Source: Phalacrocorax aristotelis
Lineage: Eukaryota > Chordata > Aves > Suliformes > Phalacrocoracidae
Assembly (NCBI RefSeq): GCF_949628215.1
Contig: NC_134280.1
Coordinates: 4,416,001 to 4,480,000 of the forward strand
Direction of reading: 5' to 3'
Length of the DNA: 64,000 bases
The position numbers and the translations under genes are program-made. The notes under the pieces were generated by a model, which worked only from the letters and a program-made list of their open reading frames with translations, searched no databases and had not been told where the DNA came from. Within the stretch, counting starts at the first letter, position 1. Each line of letters opens with the position of its first letter. Shown here in pieces: positions 48,511 through 57,520 of this stretch.

Positions 48511-48615
48511 GAGAAGGTAATTATCGTTATGCTTTTACAAGTGAGGCAAGGTGACTTAAGCGTCTTGCCAAAGGACAAACAGAATAAGGGCAGTAATAAA
48601 GTCAACGTTTCTTGC
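48511..48615 (-). repeat. MIR SINE remnant
   Basis: TTATCGTTATGCTTTTACAA, then GTGAGGCAAGGTGACTTAAG, then TCTTGCCAAAGGACAAACAG and GGGCAGTAATAAAGTCAACG. The order matches the reverse complement of MIR: TTTTACAGATGAGG, AGTGACTTGCCCAAGGTCAC, ACAGCTAGTAAGTGGCAG, AGCCAGGATTCGAACC. This is one of the best MIR matches in the window. Confidence 0.65.
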
Positions 48616-49670
48616 CCACTGACTTAAACACAACTCTTCCAGTCTGCTGGGCAGCGAAAGTCTTGGTGAGCTTCAGATCCAGGGCTGGCTCGCTTCACTG
48701 TGCATTGGACGTGTAAAACAGCCTACATGATTCACCTTCTTCCTCTCCCACTTTGCTAGTCAGGAGCTAAGATCACTGGTGCTCACCAGAGGACTTATCT
48801 TGCCCCTCTCCATACTGTGGGTAGAAGCTAGTTAAGATATCTTTTTAATTTAAACTTAGAGAAGAGGAAGGTCAGCCCAGCAGCTACCTCTTTCCAGCCT
48901 CCTTTATCACCCGCCCCTCACAGTAACCTCCTCCTCCTTACGTTGCTCCCACATTGGACCACCTCCTTGGCCCAGTCCCCATCCCTTTCCCACAAGCAGC
49001 ACAGTTATTCAGCCATCCTAGCACACTGCATGGAAAAACCCTTATTTTTTTCTTTCCCAGATTAAACACACCAAAAGACAGGACAAGCCAAGAGACACTA
49101 CCTGGGGGAGGCGATAACATGCTGCCAATCATCCGACCAGCGGTATCGTGGGGCAGCTGTTGCTGGAAAAATAGTGGGAGGCTGAAGCTGGGAGTCACCA
49201 TCTCTCCCAGCTTGTGTCCTTCAAGATACCATGGCTCACAGCCCTCGTTCTCTGCTTTACACTGCTCAAAATCAGCCCACGTGTTATGTTTTGCTGGAGC
49301 TTGGTAGGCTGCTAACCCCCAGCGTAGGTCATGGAGAAAGGACTTTCCTTTCATCCCTGCAGGCAGCCTTTTGCTAAAAGGCCAGGGAACAATCACAGGA
49401 CAGTAGTGACTCACTGTTTCTGTCAGTGGAAAGAATCTCTGCTGCCCAGTGCTCCCCTTCTCCCACCTGGCATCGCCACCAAAACCACCACACCGATGAA
49501 CAAGGAGGTTAGGCAAGGCTGCGAGGCTGGAATATTAACTTACAAAAGTTAGGAACAGTGGGAAAGGGCTGCCAGCTAGACTGCATCAGCTTCCCTGGCC
49601 TGCTAGGAAAAATAGGTCAAGGTTTTCCAAGGTGACTGTCAATTTTGGATGTCCAGCTTCATGCGTGTTT
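48616..49670. other. Noncoding stretch with overlapping open frames on both strands
   Basis: The 192-codon minus frame (48938-49516) overlaps plus frames of 117 and 73 codons in moderately GC-rich DNA. No domain, repeat motif or membrane segment is convincing. About one frame of this length is expected by chance in the window. Confidence 0.5.
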
Positions 49671-49870
49671 AAAAAAAAAAAAAAAAAGAAAAAAATTCTT
49701 TTGGAAAACCACTAAATATCTATCATTGGGGGAAAAAAGCAAAAGGCAGCCAGACAGCTGTATCTTTCAAGGTCCTTTCAGTTGAGAACCCCTGAAAAAA
49801 CCAAATTACCTTGAGCCATAAGCCCCTGAAAAAAAAAAAAAAAAACCAACAAAAAAAAACCACAAAACTA
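49671..49870 (+). repeat. Two poly(A)-type tracts
   Basis: A17 G A6 at 49671-49695, and A17 followed by CCAAC, A9 and CCACAAAAC at 49829-49870. Confidence 0.9.
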
Positions 49871-50119
49871 AACCACTCTGCAAAAAACAACGGAGGAAAC
49901 CCCATGGGTAAATAACTAGTGGGAGCTCACAAGAGTACGGCTCTCAGGATGCATGTGTGTTTCTACTGCGGGAGAGAGAACAATTGAATTACGAGGAGCT
50001 CTTAAGCAAGTAAAGTAAACATCTTTTGGCAATTTAGTGCTGCACTTTGAAGCCTGGCTATGTCATACAAATGGTGAAATAGCACGGACACCCTTCTGCT
50101 AGCTAGTTTGTTTAATATG

Positions 50120-50480
50120 GTGAGTCGGGAGCTTTCGGAGCGCAGCACTCTTTTATGAGCTCACAAGCTGGAGGAGGGAAAGTGCGGAAGGAGCAGGAGA
50201 GGGATGTTTAAGCAAGGCTATAGCTGCCCGGAGCCTATGGGAAACGGCGCAAGCGGGAAGGGTCTGCGGCGGGAACCGTGCAGAAGCCGCAGGGCTGCCA
50301 CCGCGGGAACCAGCCCCGAGCAGCCCCCGCCACGGGGAAAGAGGGGGGGAGACAGAGAGAGAGAGGTATGGGACGAGGGGATGAGGATAATCACACGAGC
50401 GAGGTTAATTGCTATAAATATCAAGAATCAAATCAATATGTCAAGATGTGTGTTCCACTTTTCACATATATGCGGCGCGT
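50120..50480. promoter_or_regulatory. Small CpG island-like segment, possible promoter
   Basis: About 25 CpGs fall in 360 bases, with 14 in the core at 50224-50345 (AACGGCGCAAGCGGG, TGCGGCGGGAACCGTG, CCACCGCGGG). It is the highest density in the window. A polypurine GAGAGAGAGAG tract follows. Then comes conserved-looking AT-rich sequence ending in ATATGCGGCGCGTAAATG near 50468-50484. No TATA box is evident. CpG islands mark vertebrate promoters, so an unannotated transcript start or an orphan island is possible. The strand is unknown. Confidence 0.4.
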
Positions 50481-50999
50481 AAATGAGAAACGGAGAGAGA
50501 GGGAGGAAGAGCTAGAAAGAAAAAGGAGAGACTACTAAAGAAATAAGCCCCCCTGTACAGACAGCCTGACGCCAGATGGCTTCTTCTAATAAATATTCAA
50601 CCTTAACTCAGTTCCCATGTAACTTTGTTGTAAAGCTGCCAGCACACCCACACAGATCTGGGCCAGCAAAATGATTACAGTAGTACAAACAAAATAGTGC
50701 AATAGAGGAAACAGGCAGACAGGGTCCTGTATACAGAAAGACAGAGCTGTAAAGATGTGAGTTGATGAACCTTTAGATTTAATACAGGGAACCTTGAAAT
50801 AGTGGCTTGGGCAGAGGGTAGAAAAACCTGATGGGTGAGGGGGGAGAAAAAAAAAAAAAAAAGGAGTTATTGAGTTATTTTTTCCTTACTGTTGCTTTTA
50901 TTGTCGGGAATACAGAGAACATCATTCTATTAAGACAGCAAATGAGGCACTATAAATCAGTTTCTATTCTGCATATTTTCTGTATTCAGCTGGAATTCA
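50481..50999. other. Noncoding stretch with poly(A)
   Basis: Purine-rich to 50540, and a run of 16 A at 50847-50862. No gene is seen. Confidence 0.6.
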
Positions 51000-51320
51000 G
51001 ATACCTTGCCTGAAATCATAGCCTAGCTTAAATTTCTGCCGTCTGTTGCCCTCATATGGGGCACAAGTTAAAAAGGAAGATTTTGTGCATGACATTTGTT
51101 ATATTAATTGGGAAGAGAAAGAGGAGATTTGGTATATTTTTCTTAAGAAAACACTGGCTCGGTGCTCAAAAACATGCATTTCAGTTGTGCGAGTGTTTTT
51201 GCCCCAAGCTCTTTAATTTCAAAATTGGATTATGAGATCTGAATACCAGAACACACCATGTTGGCAACCCCAAAACTATTTAAATAGGACCCTGACCAAA
51301 TCGTGATCTAGTGCTAAGAT
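51000..51320. promoter_or_regulatory. Candidate conserved noncoding element
   Basis: A high-complexity AT-rich block with retained CpGs (CTGCCGTCTG, GCTCGGTGC, GTGCGAGTG), TTATATTAATTGGG and CATGCATTTCAG. No frame or repeat is present. Inference only. Confidence 0.3.
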
Positions 51321-51756
51321 TAGGGGTGGGGGGGCGGAAAAAAGACAATGAAAAAGGACATGCTTTGCAGGCAGGCATCTATTGATAATGTGAAGTAAGA
51401 AAAAAGATCTAGAGCAGGAATTACATCTTTAAAATATTAAGGATTCATACTACTGATTTCTTGGATCTGTTTCATACAGAATATCTCAGTTTTAGAGGCA
51501 GGGAAAACACAGGCAGCCAACCCAAAACTTCTACCTGCAGTTAAGGTGCAGGTAACAACCACCCATGGGCCAGCAGTGGGTCAGGCAGTTAAAATACACA
51601 TTTACTTTGGTTGAGAGAGTATCAACATGAGGCAAAGCTCTTCTTTCTCAAGAACGCAGCCTTTTGATGTTATAAGGTAAGTCGTGGTATGCTCCTGGAA
51701 GGACATGATTTTGAATGATACAGAAGAGTATAAATAGAATTAATGAGACAGAATTT
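51321..51756. other. Noncoding stretch, no gene seen
   Basis: A G-run (GGGGTGGGGGGGCGG) lies near 51326. Otherwise ordinary. Confidence 0.55.
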
Positions 51757-51800
51757 AAAAAAAAAAATAAAATAAAAAGGAAAAGGGGGGGAGGGGGGGA
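51757..51800 (+). repeat. A-rich then G-rich low-complexity tract
   Basis: A-rich units (A11, TAAAA, TAAAAA) run directly into GGGGGGGAGGGGGGG. It abuts the CR1-like remnant that starts just downstream. Confidence 0.9.
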
Positions 51801-51802
51801 TG

Positions 51803-51945
51803 CTGAACGTCAGAAAATATTTCCTGGTTGTGAGAGTTTCCCTCTGCAAAGCAGAGCGACAAGGAGATGCAGTAGGCTGTAGAGTCAGGCTTTCACCACT
51901 TCCCCTGGGAGATTGTCACTGTGGAGGTTTTAAAAACAAAGCTGA
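51803..51945 (+). repeat. Possible old CR1-like remnant
   Basis: GTCAGAAAATATTTCCTGG, TGTGAGAGTT, AGTAGGCTGTAGAGTC, CTGGGAGATTGTC and GGAGGTTTTAAAAAC fall in the same order as in the 3' untranslated part of CR1: AGAAAATATTTCTTxACTG, GTGAGGGT, AGAGGCTGTGGAGTCTCC, CTGGAGATxTTCAAAACC. It is degraded and lacks the 3' tail. Confidence 0.4.
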
Positions 51946-52460
51946 ACTCAGCACTAGTAAATGTGCTGCAGGGAATAACCTTGTGTTGGGCAAGAAATGG
52001 ACAAGATCAATTAACAGATCTCTTCTATGCCTACTTTCTATTATTTTTGACTGTTGGGAAGAAAACTTTGCTAGAGAAAAGCCTAAACCTCCCTCCACCC
52101 CCCTTCCTTTTCTTTTAAAAAGAGAACAGACTATATCACATTGCAAGCTCCTGTCTGAAGCTCCGTTCATTACAACCGCTAAGTCTCTCCCACCAGTTTT
52201 GCTCTGCTCACCCTCTGTCTCCAATATTATTGAGAAGCATTGGAAAGAACTTCCTGGAGAGGAAAAAAAAAATAAAAAAGAAGAAAGAGCTGAACCTCTC
52301 TTATTTCTGATCTTTCCAGGCCTCTTTATAATATTCATCTATTCTGAGCAGTGTTTGACACTTCCTTCCCACCCACCCCCATTAGAAATCAGCTGTGGAT
52401 CGCCTCCTTGTGCTCCTTCTCCAGCCTTAAGGTACACATTATGATTCTGTTCTTATCCAG
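51946..52460 (+). other. Pyrimidine-rich stretch within a 214-codon open frame
   Basis: The plus frame 51800-52444 starts in the CR1-like remnant and runs through Lys/Glu- and Pro-rich composition-driven sequence. It has no domain, and a 140-codon minus frame overlaps it. At about the chance expectation for the window, it is not called as a gene. The stretch ends in the acceptor of the next entry. Confidence 0.45.
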
Positions 52461-52515
52461 AGCACGATAGCATCAAACGAGGGAAGCAGTCGGACGGCGG
52501 CAGGCAGGCATCTTG
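52461..52515 (+). other. Exon-like segment, 55 nt
   Basis: A good acceptor (TTCTGTTCTTATCCAG) and a strong donor (TTG|GTAAGC at 52516-52521) bound 55 nt that hold several CpGs (ACGATAG, AACGAGG, TCGGACGGCGG). Frame one is open, reading STIASNEGSSRTAAGRHL, and frame three also is, reading HDSIKRGKQSDGGRQASW. The length is not a multiple of three. The CpG content contrasts with the AT-rich flanks. It could be a 5'UTR or noncoding-RNA exon, perhaps spliced from the CpG island 2 kb upstream, or a chance pair. I do not recognise either peptide. Confidence 0.25.
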
Positions 52516-53999
52516 GTAAGCCCCACGCCTGAAGAAATGCCCACCTTTTGTTTATGGCTAGCAGGATGAAAGCCATGTGATGGAGCCGGACATAAATCTG
52601 TCATCTCTTGGGAAAACACCACTGCTGAAGCCGCTAACAACGCACCTCCTCGGTGCTGTGTACCGCAAGCACATCAAACGAGTCCTTCATTGACTATGCT
52701 GGCTTGAAGTTCAAGATATCTAATCTTACCTTAATAAACCAGACCTACGATGCTGAAAAATCACTGTATAAAGGCTTAGAGGTTCAGGGTCACCACTTAA
52801 ACTCCTCCGGCACTAGGCTTCATTCTGCAGACAAAATTGGATCAAAATTAGGGCTAATTCAGAATCAATTTAAATCTTCCCCACACTCTTTTTGTTGAAA
52901 TATATGCCATATATTTAAGGGATTAAAACCAAAATACCTAAATTTCTTCCTTGTGGAGAGGCAGAGAGATAAGCCCATGGCTAAGAAGAACATTTCCCTG
53001 CGGGCTTGGGTGCCACCGGGTGACCATACAGCACAGCCCCATCAGGTCAACACACAGACTTTGATTTTTATTGCTGCTTGATTTAATCCAGTGCCAAGTT
53101 TCTATTAGTATTGTTCAGTTCAGGGAAGGAAAGAGGCAATGGGAAACCAGGAGAGAAAGAGCATGGGGAAAATTAAATAGCAAAGAGACATTGGCAGAAA
53201 GAATAGGGTGGAGACAGTAGTCTCTATACATCTTCTCCATGTCCTCTCCCCCTCTCTCTCCTGAAGGAACATGGTAGAGATGCCTGGCCTCACTGGCAGG
53301 CAAGACTGAAAGCAAGACTCAGCACTCCCTGGCTTCTTGGCTAAGCACCAGAATAAATCAAAGCAAGGAAAGAGTGAGGAAGGAGGTGAACTGTGGGCTC
53401 AAGGAGCAAAACGAAATTAGAAGGGAGCTCTGCAATGCCGGGAGGCACCCAAGATGTAAATAGGAGTAAGAGGAGGTTCCAGTGAACCACTTTTCATTGC
53501 ACATTCGTTGGGGGTGAATCACCCCCATGAAGACCTGCCCACGTCCCTTCTCCTCCTGCCATGGAGCAGGGAGGCCAGTTTTGCTCCCACTGAAGCCACA
53601 ATGGCTGGGCCAGTAGGGAGACGCTGGTGGGACCAAAGTCCTCCAAGAGATCTAGTTGGAAGGAAAAGTGGCAGCATCACCATCCCAGCAAGGTACTGGC
53701 TAGGGTCAACTTCTCAGGTCTTTTAAACAACCTGGATGAACACTTATCTCTCACAGCAGCCTCAGTCCTACAGCTTCTGAGGGCATCCACCTGAGCGATC
53801 ACCAAGTTGGCATGCTCAGCACCTTGCTGGAAGCCAACAGGATTCATTAGGAGGACATGAGGTTCGGTGCAAGGCCCATCATATTGGATTTCTTCAGAGC
53901 AGGGTTTTCTTTCATCTAGCTAGAAAAGAATTGAATCTTACTGTTACAACTAAAGAAGAAGAAAACAAAAAAGAGTCAAGGGCAGCAAATTGGTGTGAT
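52516..53999. other. Noncoding stretch, no gene seen
   Basis: CpGs persist to about 52690 (GCCGGAC, GCCGCTAACAACGC, CTCGG, ACCGC). After that the sequence is ordinary, with short frames. Confidence 0.55.
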
Positions 54000-54700
54000 T
54001 TAACACATTTTCTTTATAAAATTCTATGTTGTCTTAGAATTGCAAGCAGTGGTTTTGGACATGAGACCGAGCAGAACGCAGTGTTGATGCTCTCAGCCAT
54101 TAGTTTATAAATTGAATAAGATAGATGTGTTCATTCATATGAACTAATGTAGTTTTTCTTATGAAGGTTTCATATTATACAAATCCATTAGCATATTTAC
54201 AAATTAATCTTCCCTTAGGAAAAAAAAAAAAGATCAAAGATTTACAGAAGGAAGTGCTTTATTACTTTTAAACTGCCTTTTTTTTTTTTTTAAGAAAGAG
54301 AAAAAGAAATGAAGGGAAATTATGTTGAACCATAAATGTTTCTTTATGACTACTGTACAGCAGCTTTGTGGGAGATTTAAATTTACTAAAGGGCAAGGGG
54401 GACTTTAAGCCATCTATATGAGTTCAGTATTAAAAATATATATACATGACAGGTGCCCATATAAGTTCATGCAGTACAAAATATTCCATAAATGAGCTCA
54501 TTTATCTGAGTAATTTAAAAAGAGCTTCTGCACAAGGGGAGATATTTAGTATGAATTATAGTCCGTTTACCTTTCATGAGTTTTTTCATCACTTCCCATA
54601 CCTCCTTTGGTGCTACTGAAAATATCTGTAGTTATCAAGCGTTATATTCAACCTTGCTATTCCCTATTCCCAGGAAAGCCCTATTGGTGAAGTGACTCCA
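54000..54700. promoter_or_regulatory. Candidate conserved noncoding block with palindrome
   Basis: An AT-rich, high-complexity block with homeodomain cores (CATTAGTTTATAAATTG, TTCATTCATATGAAC, AATCCATTAGCATATTTAC) and CpGs in GAGACCGAGCAGAACGCAG. Poly(A) near 54221 and poly(T) near 54278 interrupt it. An 18-bp perfect palindrome lies inside, given separately. Inference only. Confidence 0.33.
54488..54505. other. 18-bp perfect palindrome
   Basis: ATAAATGAGCTCATTTAT equals its own reverse complement. Such a length is expected less than once in a window of this size. It could bind a dimeric factor; the ATAAATxAG halves resemble a homeodomain or AP-1-adjacent site. Confidence 0.9.
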
Positions 54701-55165
54701 TATTCTCTTCAAGACACACAGCTTGTAAAGCCCTGCATACACAGTTATTCCTTCTTCATAGATGCCAGATAAAACAAGATCAGGCTAGGAAATCTTTTAT
54801 CTAAGCAAATAGCTTGAATAATAAAGAGTATTACAGGTGAAGAAAAAATCTGTAGGTTTGCCCTCATCATGTAGATTTGACTCCATTGTAAAAAATTCCT
54901 CTTTATATTTTCAGAATGACTTTGTACTATGGTTGAAAATACAGAGTAGTAGAGCAGCAAGGAAATGAAATGAGATGCAAGCCTTTAATGATTTATTAAT
55001 AACCACTTCCTGAGACATTTCTAACTACCAAAGAGAAATCAGAACACTAAATACATTAAGATCTTCAGAAGAGGGGAAAAAAAAAAAGAAAAAAATGAAC
55101 TATTAGAAAGTTATAACAGAAAATTTTGGAGGGAAAAAAACCACCTGACAACCAAAGTGTATTTT
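54701..55165. other. AT-rich noncoding stretch
   Basis: A-rich tract at 55078-55096. No gene is seen. Confidence 0.6.
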
Positions 55166-55252
55166 AGGTAGAGCTGCTCCTGCCCTGGGACAGGAGTTGG
55201 AACTACGTGACCTCTGAAACCCCTCCCAGACCTAAGTTTTGTAATTCTATGT
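55166..55252 (+). repeat. CR1 LINE 3' end
   Basis: GGTAGAGCTGCTCCTGCCCT, GGGACAGGAGTTGGAACTAC, GTGACCTCTGAAACCCCTCC, CAGACCTAAGTTTTGTAATT and CTATG match the CR1 3' terminus. The consensus runs CTCCTGCCCxTGGCAGGGGG, TTGGACTAGATGACCTCT, GGTCCCTTCCAACCT, ATTCTATG. Plus orientation, 5'-truncated as usual, with a single ATTCTATG tail unit. It is the strongest evidence for a sauropsid source. Confidence 0.85.
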
Positions 55253-56129
55253 TGAAATATTTGAAGATCTTTTGCAACGCGTACCCTTTTTTAGTATTTT
55301 AGGATATATTCCAAAGGAAAACTTCAAGGATATTACAAGGACTGATGTTGAATCACCATTCAAGATGAGACTAATTCTCATTTTCTCATGACCATTGCAT
55401 TCGCTGAAGTATAACTTGGTCCACTTCTTGGAGCTTCCTGAAAAATCAATGTTACATTGAAAAGGACCAGTACCTGAATAACATCCACCTCCCCTCCTCT
55501 TCACTACACACCTGACAACGAATAAAGCCTTTTCACAGCAGGACAGCTGTGGTTTTACTGTACTGGGGTCACAGACACAAAGAAGCCATATACAGGGAGG
55601 TCACTGCCAGGCGGTAAGTGGTTTCACAGGAACTCATATCAGGTGAGAAAGAGAACCCCAGCAAACACACTACTAAGACAGCAGAGGTTTTAATGCTCTT
55701 CAAAAAGCTCTACATTCACTCTTCACAGCTTTCATCAGCTGTGCCCAGCCTGAAGCCTACATGGGGAACCAAACTGGACCTGTTCTCCTCCCTAGCCCTC
55801 CTCTTCTGAAATCCTTTTTCCCCTCCACCTATGCTCCACTTATCTCCATGAAGGACACACACCTTGAGCAATAAAAAGATATTCTTCCCCTACTCTGGAG
55901 TTGAGTCTAATTGTAAAACACCTCCGCCTTCTCCTGTTTTCATTCAGGCGTGCTCTCCTTGAATAACCAGGCAACTTCATCTCTCTCTGTGCTCTTTCCC
56001 TCTGCTTTCCCAAAAGCGTCAGAGGGAAACTCTCCAGACGATTTCTCTGTAATAATTACAGGGGAAATTCAGTGTCAATTTTTGTTTTCCTGCAGACGTT
56101 GCGTTTGGGTATCAGAGTGTTCACAGTTA
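55253..56129. other. Noncoding stretch, no gene seen
   Basis: Short frames only, no repeat or regulatory cluster recognised. Confidence 0.6.
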
Positions 56130-56262
56130 GCAATCCATAACCCTTCAGTGTCTCAGTTTACCCATTTGGGAAATCAGTGAAAGATAAGACTACCCAAGCT
56201 TCAGGGCTATGAGGTTGTTAAATGTTTCTAAAGTGCATGAAAACCTGGAAAGATAAAAGTTT
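56130..56262 (+). repeat. MIR SINE remnant
   Basis: CAGTGTCTCAGTTTACCCAT, TTGGGAAATCAGTGAAAGAT, AAGACTACCCAAGC, GGGCTATGAGGTTGTTAAAT, GTTTCTAAAGTGCATGAAAA and CCTGGAAAGAT. These follow the MIR 3' half in order: TGTGCCTCAGTTTCCTCATC, TGTAAAATGGGGATAAT, AGTACCTACC, GGGTTGTTGTGAGGATTAAA, TAAAGCGCTTAGAACAGTG, CCTGGCA. This is the clearest MIR match here. Confidence 0.68.
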
Positions 56263-57502
56263 TTATAATGGCCTTAATGATTTGCACTTCTACATAATAT
56301 TTTATTCCTAATTCTTAAGCTATTACAAACAGCAAATCCTAACTGTGACACTCCTATGAGATATTTGTAAATAAGCAATTACATTCAGGTAATGCTTTGT
56401 CCATCATAACTTTGTCCATCAAAATACTGATGTCAGGCTGTAATTTGTCATTCATATTATCTGCTAGTCCTGCTGAAGTCTATGAAATCTTTCTGCTGAA
56501 AAATATTATTGGCAAACCTATTCAGTAGATTAACGCTAATTAGCTTAGGGTGAGAGAGTTAAGTATTACTTGAAATTTGGCTCACAAAAGGACAATGACA
56601 GAGCAAAGAGGCATGTTCTAGAACCAACAGGAGAGAAGCCAATGACTGAGGTTCAACTACCAAAAAAAAAAAAACCGACACATATCAACAAAAAACCCCT
56701 TGGGCTGATATTCTCCTCTCAAACCAAGATGCATTTAAGGTTAGCACCTTACACTTTCCAGGCATTCAGCTCTTCAGCCATCACCACCCTGTTAAGGACA
56801 CTGACTACCTCAGAGATGTGAGAGGAAGTTTTGCACCACAAGTTTTTTGGGTGAAAAAGTATGTCATCAATGAAGAAGCATTACAAGTCATTGAAGTGGA
56901 GTGCATGCTGTGCGTGCCTCTTCAATTCAATATAGGGAATTAAGAAGTCAAATGCCTGTGGCATTAAACATGAATGATGAATGTGAGAAATAAAATAAGT
57001 AGAAGAGAAATCTATGTGTTTCATTACATGAGGTAGCTGTGCCACCGGCACCTTTCGCTTTTGTATGAAAAAAATGGTCTAAGATTAGAAAGCAATGAAA
57101 ACTCAGCTTATTTTTGAGGAAATTCATAGCAAACCTTGGTGAGATTAAGAAATAAAGTATTTTCCAATTTAGATTCCATTCTGATAATCTAAAAACATAA
57201 CAGTGTATGGTACCTTATGAACCAGGAATCGAGAGGAATAGCACACGTCTTTCTTCATAGCGGGCTTCTAAAAGAACAGCCAGTATTTAAAAGAAAGAAC
57301 GCAAACTATAGAAAAAGAGAAATGTCAGAAGTGACACATTATCTCATTTTAAGGCATGTGTCTGACTCCTTACAATATGAAGGATAAACAACATGAGCCA
57401 CAAAGGCTTCTGCGTGTATCATAAAGCACACAGCATGGGAAACCACTTCTCTAGCTCTCTGAAGGAAATGGTTTCTTTCATCTCTGATCAAGTTTCAGAG
57501 GT
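56263..57502. other. Noncoding stretch with a 15-bp tandem duplication
   Basis: CTTTGTCCATCA is repeated with a period of 15 bases at 56395-56424. An A12 run lies near 56662. No gene is seen. Confidence 0.6.
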
Positions 57503-57520
57503 ATTTTTATTTATTTATTT
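57503..57520. repeat. Short (ATTT)n tract
   Basis: About four ATTT/TTTA units. Confidence 0.8.

Noticed and set aside
48938-49516. 192-codon minus-strand open frame
   Set aside because: Overlapping plus-strand frames in the same GC-richer patch, no recognisable family, no convincing exon borders, and length at chance expectation.
51800-52444. Longest open frame (214 codons, plus strand)
   Set aside because: It begins in a CR1-like remnant, is overlapped by a 140-codon minus frame, has low-complexity Lys/Glu and Pro stretches and no domain. Roughly one frame this long is expected by chance.
52471-52682. Repeated 11-mer CATCAAACGAG at 52471 and 52672
   Set aside because: Shared 11-mers are expected hundreds of times by chance in a 64-kb window, and the flanks do not match.
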